DNA of 43,182 bases from a virus: the IMG/VR virus record IMGVR_UViG_3300006865_000017, positions 1-43,182 of that record, one strand, 5' to 3'. Both the position numbers and the translations under genes were made by a program. Of the stretch, positions 32,401-40,539 are shown one piece after another (positions within the stretch are counted from its first letter, which is position 1; every line of letters begins with the position of its first letter). The notes under the pieces were generated by a model, which worked only from the letters and a program-made list of their open reading frames with translations, had not been told where the DNA came from and searched no databases.

Positions 32401-35400
32401 GAGGTCGCGCGCAACGGCCGCCTCATCGGCGTCGACGAGGCGTTCCACGAGATGCTAGGCATGGGACTGAACGAACCTGCGGTCGTGGCCCTCGTCGCGG
32501 ACCAGTTCGGCAGCTCCCAGCGCCACGCGCTGATCTTCTACCGAGACAACGGGAGCCGTCTGGCCGGCGTGCAGCGGATGCCTGCCTCGACACTCCAGAG
32601 GATCGGCTACGAGGACCAGCACAGCGAGGGCTTCCTGCGCCGGCTCGACCGCGATGTGATCCGCCAGGGCATCCGCCGCTTCCAGGCCGACGACGCCATC
32701 GTCTTCTACGACGGCAAGGTCGAAGCGGTCGGCCGAGGCATGCTCATCGCGGTCGAGCATGGCGTGTTCGCATCGGCGGTCTCTCGCTACCTCGACGCCG
32801 AGGGCAACGTGATCCCCGTCGAGCGGCGCAACAAGGGAGGGGGGCTCTCGCCCGCGTTCGAGGAGCGCCTCAAGCAGCTCGGCAAGGCGCCTAGGCCGCA
32901 TGCGATCCTGCGCAGACACCGAGCCGACGATGGCGCAGCGGCCGAGTTCGCCGTGGCCGAGATGCGCGAGCAGGCGCTCAGGGACGCCTACAAGGCCGGG
33001 CCCGACCCTGACGCGCTCAAGCCCCCGCCGCGCGTGCCGGCGAAGGCGCGCCTGGGGGGCAACAACCCCCGCGGCTCGCCGGTGCCCGTCGAGGAAGGGA
33101 AGCCCTTCGCGGGTCGCTATGAGAGCGACTGGGCCGCCGGACCGCGCGAGCTGCGCGAGGCCATGCTCGACCTGATCGGCTCGCAGCAGGAGTGGCAGCG
33201 ACGAGGGACGCTGACGCGCGCCCAGGTCACGAAGCTCGCGGAACGCCTGCACATCAGGAGCCGCGACATCGACCACCTTCTAGGCAAGCAGGGGACGATC
33301 CTGCCCGTGGAGCACCAGGAGGCGTTCGTCACCGAGTTCTACCGCCTAGACAAGGTGATCGAGGACTTGTCCGCCAAGGCGCAGCAGGCGGCGGCTCGCG
33401 GAGACATCCAGGAGAAGCTCCGCCTCGAGTCGGAGATCGAGAACGCCGCGGACCTGTCGGTGAAGCTGTGGATGACCGTGCAGGCGTCGCGCAGCGAGGC
33501 CGGCCGGACCCTAGGCGCCGGAGCGCGCCGGCCGGGCTTCATGCGCGCCTACGCCGCGTCGATCCGAGCCGTGCTAGACGAGCGCCGGCTCTCGCCGGAA
33601 GCGAAGAAGCGCATGATCGAGGCAATCGTCCGCGCGCGCTCACCGCTCGAGCGGCGCGCCGCGATCGAGGAAGCCTACATCCCGGACGTCTGGGACAAGT
33701 TGTTCGAGCTGCGCGTGGGCTTCCTGCTCTCGTCGCCCGTCACCATGCTGGAGCGCAACCCCGTCGGGAACGCGGCCGCCGCGGTCACGCGGTACGCGGA
33801 GACCGTCGCCGGCATCGGCTTCGACCTCCTGTTCGACGCGGCCGGCATCGGACGCGCGAGCCAGGGGCGCCGCACGCCGGCAGAGGCGATGTGGGACCTG
33901 TACGGTCTCTGGAACGGGCTGAAGGTCGGCGCGCAGATGTTCATCCGCGGGCTCGCCGACGAGGGCTACGCGATGAGCCGCGGCGGCAAGGCCGCCGAGG
34001 TCGGCGTGCTGGGAGCGATCAAGCCCGACCTCCCTGGCACTGGACTGTCCCGCTTCGGCAGGCTGAACCAGCTACAGGAGCCCGTTGGCAAGATCGTGCG
34101 GTCGCCGATGCGGGTGGTCGCCGCCACGGACATGCTGTTCGCCTCGGTCAACAAGGTGGCGGAAGTCTACAAGAGGGCGTCTAGGCAGGCGACACTGGAA
34201 GGCGTCACAGGGGTAGACCGGGCGCGCCGGATCAACGAGATCGCCGACCAGGTCATCAACGTGGATGCGGACCGGCTTGCCGAGCTGGTCAACGACATCA
34301 GCTTGGCGGAGAGCGCGATCGAGCGCATCGCCGCCGAGTCTCAGCTCGCCAGCAAGGAGTTCATCTTCCAGCGCGAGCTAGGCAACATGGCGAAGCGCGT
34401 CGATGCGCTGCGCTTCGCGACGATCGTCAACCCCGTCACCGGCCGTCCGCACAAGGCCAACCTCGCGAAGCTCCTGCGCTTCTTCATCCCGTTCCTGCCG
34501 ATGCCGATCAACATCCTGAAGTTCACGGCCGAGCGCACGCCGGTGCTGGGCGCCTTCACCGAGCGCAATCGCGCGATCTGGGAGGCGTTCAAGAATCCCC
34601 GCAACGTGCCGCGCGAGGATCTGGTGGATGCCTGGGCGCGGATGGCCGTGGGCACGGCGATCTTCGTGCCCTTCGTGCTCTGGGCGCTCGAGGGCAACAT
34701 CACCGGCGCGGCGCCCGACAACCCGTCGGCGAAGGCGCTCTGGGAGCGCTTCAATCAGGCGCACAGCATCCGCATCGACGGACGCTGGTACTCCTACCGC
34801 GGACTGTCCCCGCTCTCCGAGATGATGGCCGCCGCGGCCGAGATCGCCAACGGGTTCGCCCAGGACGGCCGCGTCCCCGACGCCGACCTCATCGGCAGAG
34901 TCGGCCTCGCGATCGGGCAGACCTTCCTAGATCAGCCGTTCCTGACCGGGGTGAACGACGTCCTCACCGCGCTCATGGATCGGCGCGAGGGCGAGCGCCG
35001 CGCGACCACGGCGCTAGGCAGCGCGGTCTCATCGACGCTGGTCCCGCGCCTAGCGACTTTCGTGGCGCGCTCGCTCGACCCGGAGCGTCGAGCGTTCCCC
35101 GAGACGGTGATGGAGCGACTCCGCCAGGACGTGCCTGGGCTCAGGAGCGACGCGGTCCCCCTTCGCGACCCGATCGGGCGCAAGTTCAGCGCGGAGAGCG
35201 TGCTGCATCAGGTCGCGAACGCTTGGCTCTACACCAAGGAGTCAGCGTCGCGTTCGCGCGCCGACCATCTGCTTTGGCTGGCAAGCGACATGCCCCACCG
35301 CGCTCTAGTCAACTACCCGTCGCGCCGACAGCTCGGGCGCAAGCTCACCCCCGAAGAGTACGACGAGTTCCTGGCGAAGCGCGGCGAGATCCTGGAGCCG

Positions 35401-35739
35401 ATGCTCGAGCGCCTAGGCGCAAGTCCTGCCGTGCTGAACATCGCCAGGCGCTCGAAGCCCGCGATTCAGCGGATCATTAGGGACGCGGTCGAGGACGCGA
35501 CGCTCGTCGCGAAGGTGCGCGTGCTCGTGCCTCGCGAGCTGGAGCGCCTCGGGCTCGAGGACACTCGGGCGAACCGAGCCCGCCTCATTGTGCTGCTCCG
35601 CACGCCGCGACTGCGCGACGCCTACGAGTCGCCGGAGGCGAGCGACGAGGATCGCGTCTACCTGCTCGCGACGGGGCGCCCTGCGCCGGGCTCGCATCTA
35701 CTCGCGCCCGAGACCCCTGGCGAGGTCGCGGCGCAGTAG
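29467..35739 (+). CDS. Giant polyvalent internal virion protein with JAMM domain, 2090 aa
   Basis: GTG 29467 is contained in a CCTAGG-GTG junction. Residues about 120-260 have hydrophobic helices. A Pro/Ala-rich linker spans about 450-500. Residues about 840-990 contain a perfect JAMM zinc-metalloprotease motif (H920-x-H922, S930, D933) in a RadC/JAB-like setting. The C-terminal half matches phage large polyvalent/internal proteins: FLLSSPVTMLERNPVGN (about 1420), FIPFLPMPINILKFTAERTP (about 1672) and IRIDGRWYSYRGLSPL (about 1768). Such proteins are thought to be ejected with the DNA. The JAMM domain could process the protein itself or host targets. Confidence 0.85.
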   Translation: MASPFAILGPLEPEAQAPGVAAGAAVDPDAIWRLVAQSEPSLLERLGGGFSAGLSESIFAPALRHMTRPGVEGLERRQAFPGVIAHGRPEAPGMAERVRAFDEARAAAGIERPGLDIAADALALTAGMLAGDLPTFFVPGGLIARSVGVGRRLAAATGATGGRAALVRAMTEAGALFGTGEGLREGLKQAFGEAPEDPGAIVAHAARGLATGAALGATHRIPNALLRLAGEYATFAGLAPGLEGRLPTREDLWGAGAMVLGFRALDLVMRAASPTPGADREVAVAEIRRLHELAARERQLSPEVSAGARAIEGAFRAMFEGREGGMSELETQLAAKLARAEFVERATSDPEYLGNFSPEAVQRAQERFIREFTETKLAETEMGRFLADQFPSGKPAAPMGRQVLDVKGGAPERLQIATTRGVAPEARVGEVIRRRGAPTARRTEAIAEVSAGKLPDIVGRGPAPPAAAPPATPAPPAATPPATPPAAPAPNKVQPPTEDQLVRARVHINRQVPQAERGAVRKLLAQLAERPEGFDIQAALADPRVRTVLESGGWTPTPFVGEVEAMRLPRSPAEAGYVPAAELRSGEIVAAPDLGEALRSRGVLASQVARVGYTDPRRPELGLRPTSEVSAEIVQRLGTARGLDETDIAAAVGHLEARRLERQVLEDLTAGSADPLQAGPAPEVSPTMQAYLRENERRRGDVRYAAAEPPPARPEPIHEAPPSDLYSGPLGVAAYENALRHARAVSEEIAMQLHERAWVRRYQVARRLRRPASGEPRSSSWETLAGGRGTYLSDGALAMLEKLQRHLALSAVSRQLKVETPLDFAVLGQLFGRNDAFEQFGTAYFKEDGTLVHIELTTMRLPSSTAAFEIAPRDARKLERARQQGSDAYNMAMRDLWMREFERLEARRRQLGADYIANFHNHPSSAAAASPADMIVVRLFERYVPTWRYHVIFDEGHFGLMHRHRGGSAAPVVVPLPAEVARNGRLIGVDEAFHEMLGMGLNEPAVVALVADQFGSSQRHALIFYRDNGSRLAGVQRMPASTLQRIGYEDQHSEGFLRRLDRDVIRQGIRRFQADDAIVFYDGKVEAVGRGMLIAVEHGVFASAVSRYLDAEGNVIPVERRNKGGGLSPAFEERLKQLGKAPRPHAILRRHRADDGAAAEFAVAEMREQALRDAYKAGPDPDALKPPPRVPAKARLGGNNPRGSPVPVEEGKPFAGRYESDWAAGPRELREAMLDLIGSQQEWQRRGTLTRAQVTKLAERLHIRSRDIDHLLGKQGTILPVEHQEAFVTEFYRLDKVIEDLSAKAQQAAARGDIQEKLRLESEIENAADLSVKLWMTVQASRSEAGRTLGAGARRPGFMRAYAASIRAVLDERRLSPEAKKRMIEAIVRARSPLERRAAIEEAYIPDVWDKLFELRVGFLLSSPVTMLERNPVGNAAAAVTRYAETVAGIGFDLLFDAAGIGRASQGRRTPAEAMWDLYGLWNGLKVGAQMFIRGLADEGYAMSRGGKAAEVGVLGAIKPDLPGTGLSRFGRLNQLQEPVGKIVRSPMRVVAATDMLFASVNKVAEVYKRASRQATLEGVTGVDRARRINEIADQVINVDADRLAELVNDISLAESAIERIAAESQLASKEFIFQRELGNMAKRVDALRFATIVNPVTGRPHKANLAKLLRFFIPFLPMPINILKFTAERTPVLGAFTERNRAIWEAFKNPRNVPREDLVDAWARMAVGTAIFVPFVLWALEGNITGAAPDNPSAKALWERFNQAHSIRIDGRWYSYRGLSPLSEMMAAAAEIANGFAQDGRVPDADLIGRVGLAIGQTFLDQPFLTGVNDVLTALMDRREGERRATTALGSAVSSTLVPRLATFVARSLDPERRAFPETVMERLRQDVPGLRSDAVPLRDPIGRKFSAESVLHQVANAWLYTKESASRSRADHLLWLASDMPHRALVNYPSRRQLGRKLTPEEYDEFLAKRGEILEPMLERLGASPAVLNIARRSKPAIQRIIRDAVEDATLVAKVRVLVPRELERLGLEDTRANRARLIVLLRTPRLRDAYESPEASDEDRVYLLATGRPAPGSHLLAPETPGEVAAQ

Positions 35740-35743
35740 CGCC

Positions 35744-36340
35744 TCAGCGGCGCAGGAGCCCGCTCGCGAGTCCGGCGGCGAAGCCGAGCGCGCCCTGTAC
35801 CCACCCGCTCTCGGGTCGATGGTCGACGTACACGAGCTGGGCGCGGTCCGTGCCGTCCGTCGCGTCGGGCGGCACGCAGCGGACCTTGGCGGACGCGACG
35901 CGCGCGACGGTGCGGTGCTTCACAACCGGCCGGCCGTTGACGCAGGTCGCCTCCGTCGTGGCGCACCCGAGCGCGAGCGCCGCGACGACCGCAGCGAGGC
36001 GGATCGAACGAGCCGGGCTCCTGCGCGGCTTCGGGTCGTACTCGATGTGCAGATGATCGCTCTCGAGGACGATGTCGAAGCCTAGGCCGGCCAGCCGGAG
36101 CCTCAGAAGCTCGGCCCAGCCGCGAGCCTCGCTCCCGCTGAGGTGCGCGGTTCGCAGGTCCGCCGCACGGCCGCTGTAGTGCAGGGATCCGGGCATGTGC
36201 TTGCCGTCGTTGATCGACGTGACCTCGAACGGGCCTCGCTTGTCTAGGCCCTGGTCGTCGTGCGTCGACTCGGCGACGATCAGGCCGAGCAAGAGCTGCG
36301 GCGAGAGGCCGTCGATCTTCACGCCACGCTTGAATCGCAT
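35744..36340 (-). CDS. M15-type endolysin fused to a lipoprotein-like tail, 198 aa
   Basis: ATG 36340 is preceded by GGAGG with 7-nt spacing. Residues about 12-104 form a peptidase M15 (D-Ala-D-Ala carboxypeptidase / L-alanyl-D-glutamate endopeptidase type) domain with zinc ligands H54 (HYSGRAAD), D61 and H98 (DHLHIEY). Residues about 111-126 are a hydrophobic segment ending LALGC, a lipobox with Cys126, followed by a polar tail and a final Gly/Ala/Leu-rich hydrophobic stretch. No ATG, GTG or TTG lies in frame near the lipobox, so this appears to be one continuous fusion. It is 4 nt from the convergent polyvalent gene. Confidence 0.8.
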   Translation of the reverse strand: MRFKRGVKIDGLSPQLLLGLIVAESTHDDQGLDKRGPFEVTSINDGKHMPGSLHYSGRAADLRTAHLSGSEARGWAELLRLRLAGLGFDIVLESDHLHIEYDPKPRRSPARSIRLAAVVAALALGCATTEATCVNGRPVVKHRTVARVASAKVRCVPPDATDGTDRAQLVYVDHRPESGWVQGALGFAAGLASGLLRR

Positions 36341-36960
36341 CACCAGTCCTCCGCGAGCGCCTCTGCGGCGGCCATCGGCGCCACCCGACGGAGCACAGGG
36401 CGAAGCTCGCGCAGCCTAGAGATGCCCGTGCAGCCAGGCGGGTCGCAGTCGTACTGCTCACGAAACTCGACGCGCCGTCGATTCAGAGCGCTCGACACCG
36501 AGCGGATCATGGCTCGAGCGCGCACGGACTCATCGGAGGCGACGTCTACCTCGCGATCCGCAAGACGCTGGAGCGCCCATAGGCGCGCCTCGTGCTGCGC
36601 GTGTTCGTGCCACGCCTCGACGGGCACGCGCTCAGGGCGCTCGCGCTCGCGCAGGATCTCGGGCACCAAGCCCGCGGCCACGCGCTCCCAGAGCGCCAGG
36701 AAGCGACGCTCGAGCGTGGGGTCGGGCGCAGCGGGCGCCTTGCGGTTCGCCGCGTAGGACTCCGCCTCGCGCTTCATCCACGCCGTCAACGCGGCGCCGG
36801 GGTTGTCGGGCCGCTTCCGAACGACGTGGATCCAGTATGTCGAGAATCTCTCCATCTGCCGCTCGAATGCGCGCGGTCCGCCCACGCGACTCTCGTACCG
36901 GAAGCGCACGGCAGCGAGTTCGTGGTCGGGGACCCCGACCTCTCGAAGATCCACCCCCAT
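36340..36960 (-). CDS. Hypothetical protein, 206 aa
   Basis: ATG 36960 directly follows the stop of the small upstream ORF (TAGATG). The protein is basic and helical. Residues 30-75 (MERFSTYWIHVVRKRPDNPG, then LTAWMKREAESYAANRK) loosely resemble the F-x-x-YW...W-x-x-WxRR pattern of C-terminal DnaT/replication-protein fragments, but this is weak. Cys residues occur in DCDPPGC. It ends in TGATG coupled to the endolysin gene. A replication or transcription accessory role is possible but unsupported. Confidence 0.6.
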   Translation of the reverse strand: MGVDLREVGVPDHELAAVRFRYESRVGGPRAFERQMERFSTYWIHVVRKRPDNPGAALTAWMKREAESYAANRKAPAAPDPTLERRFLALWERVAAGLVPEILRERERPERVPVEAWHEHAQHEARLWALQRLADREVDVASDESVRARAMIRSVSSALNRRRVEFREQYDCDPPGCTGISRLRELRPVLRRVAPMAAAEALAEDW

Positions 36961-37065
36961 CTACCCCCCCCTTTTTTTGGCGACCGTAGCGCCGGGGGGC
37001 AGGCGCCGGGTGTCCAAGATCCCCGGCGCCCAACCCCCGGCCGCGCGGTGGACCGGGCCGCTCAT
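36961..37065 (-). CDS. Possible micro-ORF, 34 aa
   Basis: On the minus strand ATG 37065 reads MSGPVHRAAGGWAPGILDTR and ends KKRGG with TAG at 36963-36961, immediately before the ATG of the 206-aa gene. The 105-nt frame has strong third-position G/C, and TAGATG junctions suggest coupling. It contains an AAAAAAA-GGGGGGG run that could also act as the downstream ribosome site or a slippery sequence. It is too short to be certain. Confidence 0.35.
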   Translation of the reverse strand: MSGPVHRAAGGWAPGILDTRRLPPGATVAKKRGG

Positions 37066-37202
37066 GACCGACCCCGACCTCGCGGTCGAGGCGAGAGGGC
37101 GCGTGCCCGGGCCTGCTTATGATCCGTCTCCGCGCCAGACCGGACGGAGGATGGCCCTCTCCTTTCCGCGGCAATCCGCTCGCGCAATAGGCTACCGGTC
37201 AC

Positions 37203-37700
37203 CTAGCGAATCTGAAGATGCTGGCGCTCGACGATCTTGGCAACCCCATCAAGGATGGCCGAGTCGAACGGCGACTCGAGCGTCTCGCGAAGGGCTCCTA
37301 GGTCGGGCTCGCGCTTCACGCGGACGAAGGCATCGCCGAGGTCGTCTACAGAGACCAGCAACTCGATCGCGCGACTGCGCCTCCAGCCGATCGCGACGCG
37401 CGGGTCCTTCAGCTTCTCGCCGGGCTGCACGAAGCGATGGACCTGTCTCGCCACGGACTCGGCCCTCTTGTCGCACGCTTCGGCGCGCTTCTTGAGGCGC
37501 TCGATCTCTTCCTTGATCGCGTCGCGCTCGGCGCGAGCCTCTTTCACGACGCACGCCAAGTCCAGCACAAGTTTGTCGCGCTGCCTCTGGAGCGCGTCGA
37601 TGCGGGCCTCGCCTTCGGCGTTGATCTCGCCGGTCTCGTGGTCGACCACCTCGTCGAGGACGCGCCTCAGCTCGGCGTCGATCTCGTAGAGCGACCACAT
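37203..37700 (-). CDS. Gp157-like coiled-coil protein, 165 aa
   Basis: The sequence MWSLYEIDAELRRVLDEVVD, then ETGEINAEGEARIDALQRQRD, then a long coiled coil (about residues 40-90) and a VQPGEKLKDPRVAIGWRRS beta segment matches the siphovirus Gp157 family pattern (LYEL..., helices, then short beta with I-x-W/R). Gp157 proteins often neighbour single-strand annealing or recombination genes, as here with ERF upstream by 1 nt. In a Streptococcus phage the founding member was linked to phage resistance; mechanism and role here are inference. Confidence 0.75.
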   Translation of the reverse strand: MWSLYEIDAELRRVLDEVVDHETGEINAEGEARIDALQRQRDKLVLDLACVVKEARAERDAIKEEIERLKKRAEACDKRAESVARQVHRFVQPGEKLKDPRVAIGWRRSRAIELLVSVDDLGDAFVRVKREPDLGALRETLESPFDSAILDGVAKIVERQHLQIR

Positions 37701-38614
37701 CAGAACGGGGGCTCCTCGGGCTCATGGGTTCCCCGGCGCTGAAGCTCGACCTGAAGGCGCTGGAGTACGATCGCCGCCTCTCCGGCGGTCAGCACGTCGC
37801 TGCGGATCCGGCCGTGGGCATCCAGCGGCGCGGTCGGCGCGCACTCGCGCAGGATGGGCTGAAGCGTCACCGCGTTGAGGCCCAGCTCGGAGGCCAGCGC
37901 CTTGACCTTCGCGATGAGGCTCGGGTCGGCCTTCTGGGCCTGCGTCCCTGCCGGCGCCGAGGGCGCCGTGCCGCGCGCAGCGTCGGCGCGCGGCCCCTGT
38001 ACGAACCACTTGTGGCCGCACCCGCCGATCCGGTCGTAGCAGACCCAGTCGGCGTCTTCGAATTTCGATCGGATCACGCTCTTGGCCTGCCCGCACTGCG
38101 GGCACTGCGGCTTGTTGTTGCCGCCGGCCGCGCGCTGCTGCTGCTGCGGCGGGCGCTGCGAGCGCGCCTCTTCCCTGCCCGCGCTCGCGGCGCCGCCGTC
38201 GTCGTCGTCCTCGGACGCCACGAAGAGCATCGACGAGTAGGCATAGCGGCGCGCGTAGGTCATGGCGCTGCCCATCTCCTGCGGCGTCAGCTCGTCCCAC
38301 CCCGGGATCGGGACGAAGCCGGCCCAGTGCTCGCACGACTCGGCATGGACCAGCACCGTGACCACGCCGAACAGGACGGAGTCGCCCACGAGGCGCACTT
38401 CGGGGTACTGCACAACGGTCACGCCGTTCTCGTGGAGGGCAGGCAGCGTGGCTTCCATCGTGTCGGCTAGGTCCGCGTACTTGTAGGTGCGCGACTGGAT
38501 CTGGCCCGTGTGCGATCTGATGATCGGCTTGAACGCCTTGCGCGCCGCGATCAGGGCGCCTAGGAGCCTCGGCCCCGGCGATCCGCTGGCAGTGTACGCG
38601 AAGTTGTTGGTCAT
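37700..38614 (-). CDS. erf: ERF-family single-strand annealing protein with zinc ribbon
   Basis: ERF proteins anneal complementary ssDNA and support phage recombination and circularisation. ATG 38614 overlaps the upstream stop (ATGA). Characteristic blocks: YKYADLADTMEATLPALHENGV, VLFGVVTVLVHAES, and GSAMTYARRYAYSSMLFVASEDDDDGG (about residues 115-145). The C-terminal extension carries a zinc-ribbon-like CPQCGQ...CYDRIGGCGHKW and ends GTHEPEEPPF, an acidic tail as seen in ssDNA-interacting proteins. At 304 aa it is longer than the core family because of this ribbon and tail. Confidence 0.87.
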   Translation of the reverse strand: MTNNFAYTASGSPGPRLLGALIAARKAFKPIIRSHTGQIQSRTYKYADLADTMEATLPALHENGVTVVQYPEVRLVGDSVLFGVVTVLVHAESCEHWAGFVPIPGWDELTPQEMGSAMTYARRYAYSSMLFVASEDDDDGGAASAGREEARSQRPPQQQQRAAGGNNKPQCPQCGQAKSVIRSKFEDADWVCYDRIGGCGHKWFVQGPRADAARGTAPSAPAGTQAQKADPSLIAKVKALASELGLNAVTLQPILRECAPTAPLDAHGRIRSDVLTAGEAAIVLQRLQVELQRRGTHEPEEPPF

Positions 38615-38991
38615 GAGCTTCTCCTCGATTCACGCGGGGCGACCGCCGCGGCGCTTGACATGGCACTGAGCGACCCGTGAGGGTCGCGCACAAACCAGTG
38701 CGTCGCCCACTCGGGCGCGATCCCGGCGGCTAGCAGAAGCAGGTCGGGAGGTAGGTCCAGGGCGACCGCGACGCACTTGAGTGTCGACGGGCGGAAGCCG
38801 CGCCGACCTCCGCTCTCGATATAGGAGATGATCGACTCGCTCAACCGAGCGCGCTGGCCGACCTCGGCGAGCGTGAGGCCCAGCTCGAGTCGTCGAGACT
38901 GCACAATCCCCGCGAGCGCGACGCGCCTCGGCGCTCGCTGCGCGCGGAACGCTCGCCGGATGTCCTTCCGGCTCCTGGGCCTAGGCTTCAC
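38611..38991 (-). CDS. Cro/CI-type (XRE) helix-turn-helix regulator, 126 aa
   Basis: GTG 38991 is preceded by GGGAGG with about 6-nt spacing. The HTH region (about residues 24-70) reads VQSRRLELGLTLAEVGQRARLSESIISYIESGGRRG, which is the XRE pattern, followed by VALDLPPDLLLLAAG. A basic N-terminal arm precedes it. It is likely a repressor or timing regulator. CTTGACA/CGTCAAG elements at both arms' promoters are candidate operators. Its upstream gap (38992-39096) contains CAAGCTAGCTTG, a perfect 12-bp palindrome at 39079-39090. No C-terminal peptidase domain is present, so it is not a LexA-like self-cleaving repressor. Confidence 0.82.
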   Translation of the reverse strand: MKPRPRSRKDIRRAFRAQRAPRRVALAGIVQSRRLELGLTLAEVGQRARLSESIISYIESGGRRGFRPSTLKCVAVALDLPPDLLLLAAGIAPEWATHWFVRDPHGSLSAMSSAAAVAPRESRRSS

Positions 38992-39096
38992 ACGAAGCCT
39001 CCCGGGGTGGGCCGCCCACCGCCCCACCGCGATGGAACGGGTGAGAGGAGATAGGCAGGACGATGGGCGGACCCACCCCAAGCTAGCTTGTTGCTC

Positions 39097-39831
39097 TCAG
39101 TTGCCATCGGCCGCGGCCCTCGCGCGATCCTGTTCGGGGTCGACCCCGGCGGCAGCGCCGAGCGCGAGATCGAGGAGCAGGGAGTTGGTGTCCTCGGGAG
39201 TGGGATCGAGGCTGATGTGCTCCGCCATGCGGGGCCCGTAGGCGACGTTGTACATGTGGCACAGGAGCGTCAGCGCCGTACCCACCAGCTCGAAGACGGG
39301 CCTCATCGCGCGCCGCGTGCCGTCCCGATCCAGCCCGGTGGCGCCGTGCGGCAGGTCGAGCGCGGTGATCGCCTGCCTCGCGCGCGTCGCAATCCTGCTC
39401 CCCAGGTCCTTCATCGCGGCATGCCGCCGCTCCGGGTCGCGCAGGTTGTAGGCCATGAGGATCACCTGCTCGACTTCCTCGGACTCCGCCGCCGCGGCGA
39501 TCAGGACCGCCGCGCGCACGACGAGCGGTACGTACTCGTGCGCGTGGATCGCGTCGGCGGCGCGTAACGCGCCCTTGCTCCGCGCCGCGCACAGGGAGCA
39601 CTCGCTCGCGTGCTGCGCCGGGTCGGTGTGGCGCCGCTCGTGCCGCGCCATGCTCTCCGCCAGCGTGTCCCGGGCGGCCTCGCGGCACGCGTGCTCCAGC
39701 GTCGCGCCCAGGTCCATCACGAGCGCGCCGAAGCGTGTCATCGAAAACATCCGGACCTCCACGTCCGGCCCGAGCGCGGCCCCGATCGCGGCGCGCAGCC
39801 TGTCCTCGAAGCCGTTCTTCTTATTGGTCAT
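39097..39831 (-). CDS. Hypothetical helical protein, 244 aa, own promoter
   Basis: ATG 39831 follows AAGGAGAAAG. Mostly helical and rich in Ala/Arg, with a Cys pair and His (HERRHTDPAQHASECSLCAA, about residues 66-85) that could bind a metal. Later helices include VVRAAVLIAAAAESEEVEQVILMAYNL. A strong -35/-10 pair (39871-39900) sits directly upstream inside the end of the previous gene, so it can be expressed separately from the rest of the right arm. No family is recognised; the size and position suggest an early regulatory or host-takeover protein, which is inference. Confidence 0.65.
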   Translation of the reverse strand: MTNKKNGFEDRLRAAIGAALGPDVEVRMFSMTRFGALVMDLGATLEHACREAARDTLAESMARHERRHTDPAQHASECSLCAARSKGALRAADAIHAHEYVPLVVRAAVLIAAAAESEEVEQVILMAYNLRDPERRHAAMKDLGSRIATRARQAITALDLPHGATGLDRDGTRRAMRPVFELVGTALTLLCHMYNVAYGPRMAEHISLDPTPEDTNSLLLDLALGAAAGVDPEQDRARAAADGN

Positions 39832-39870
39832 GTCTTTCTCCTTGTTCCCCTCTCCAGGGGCCCTTGCACC

Positions 39871-39900
39871 ATCATACGGTCGGCTTGGTGTCGCTGTCAA
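39871..39900 (-). promoter_or_regulatory. Sigma70-like promoter for the 244-aa gene
   Basis: On the minus strand, -35 TTGACA (39900-39895), an 18-nt spacer and -10 TATGAT (39876-39871) are a near-consensus pair. The expected start is near 39864, about 33 nt before the ATG at 39831, with AAGGAG in between. The -35 is also CTTGACA, one of the half-sites repeated at the two arm promoters, so the same regulator may act here. Confidence 0.65.
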
Positions 39901-40354
39901 GCGCCTCCCTGATCTGCTCGTCGGTCTCCTCGCCGGGCCACTTGCCGTAGATGGCAGCGAGGCCCGAGCGCGCCTCGGTGGACTGGGCGGGAGCCGCGGC
40001 TCCCTCAGCCGCGGCCGCCTCGGTGGGCGACTCTTCCCCCTTGGCCGCGACCTTCGACTGCTTGGTCTGACGGGCGGCGCGCGCGGCCGCCTTGGCCGTG
40101 TCGGCCGCGAAGAGCGTGGCGTTCTGCACGGCCTGCACAGCCGCCCCTAGGCGGGCCGCCTCGGACTGTGTGAGCCGCTCGTGCTCCTCGCGCACGACCT
40201 CGAGCGTGGACTTGGCGACCTCGAGCGCCTCGTCGAGCGCGTAGATCGCGACGGCCATCTGGTCCATGAGTACCTGCGCCCTCACAAGCGCTTCACATAC
40301 GTCGCCCTCGTCCACGCCAAGCGCGAGGGTGATCTCGTTGCGCATCTCGTCCAT
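39872..40354 (-). CDS. Coiled-coil hypothetical protein, 160 aa
   Basis: ATG 40354 follows AAGGGGGG. Residues about 20-75 form a helix or coiled coil (ALVRAQVLMDQMAVAIYALDEALE, then STLEVVREEHERLTQSE), then AAVQAVQNATLFAADTAKAAARAARQ, a Glu/Ala/Pro-rich linker and a short C-terminal domain KWPGEETDEQIREALDSD. No family is recognised. Its last part carries the promoter of the next gene. Probably a cytoplasmic early protein. Confidence 0.65.
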   Translation of the reverse strand: MDEMRNEITLALGVDEGDVCEALVRAQVLMDQMAVAIYALDEALEVAKSTLEVVREEHERLTQSEAARLGAAVQAVQNATLFAADTAKAAARAARQTKQSKVAAKGEESPTEAAAAEGAAAPAQSTEARSGLAAIYGKWPGEETDEQIREALDSDTKPTV

Positions 40355-40416
40355 CGGGCCCCCCTTGGGTTCCTAGGGGCGCCTGCCCCTTGTTCGTTGG
40401 TCGTTGTCGTGCCTGC

Positions 40417-40539
40417 CTAGAACGCTGGGCCGGCCAGCACCTCACAGGCGAGGGCGAGCACGCCGAGCGCCACTGCGGCGACGAGCGAGAGCGCCCACGT
40501 CATCACAGCGCAGACGAGCAGCTCGCGCCACGGGGTCAC
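40417..40539 (-). CDS. Small membrane protein, 40 aa
   Basis: GTG 40539 overlaps the preceding stop (GTGA) and gives VTPWRELLVCAVMTWALSLV followed by AAVALGVLALACEVLAG. This is a single long transmembrane helix covering nearly the whole protein. Longer upstream starts are in-frame but overlap the neighbour and look non-coding. Could be a lysis or superinfection peptide; no evidence decides. Confidence 0.55.
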   Translation of the reverse strand: MTPWRELLVCAVMTWALSLVAAVALGVLALACEVLAGPAF

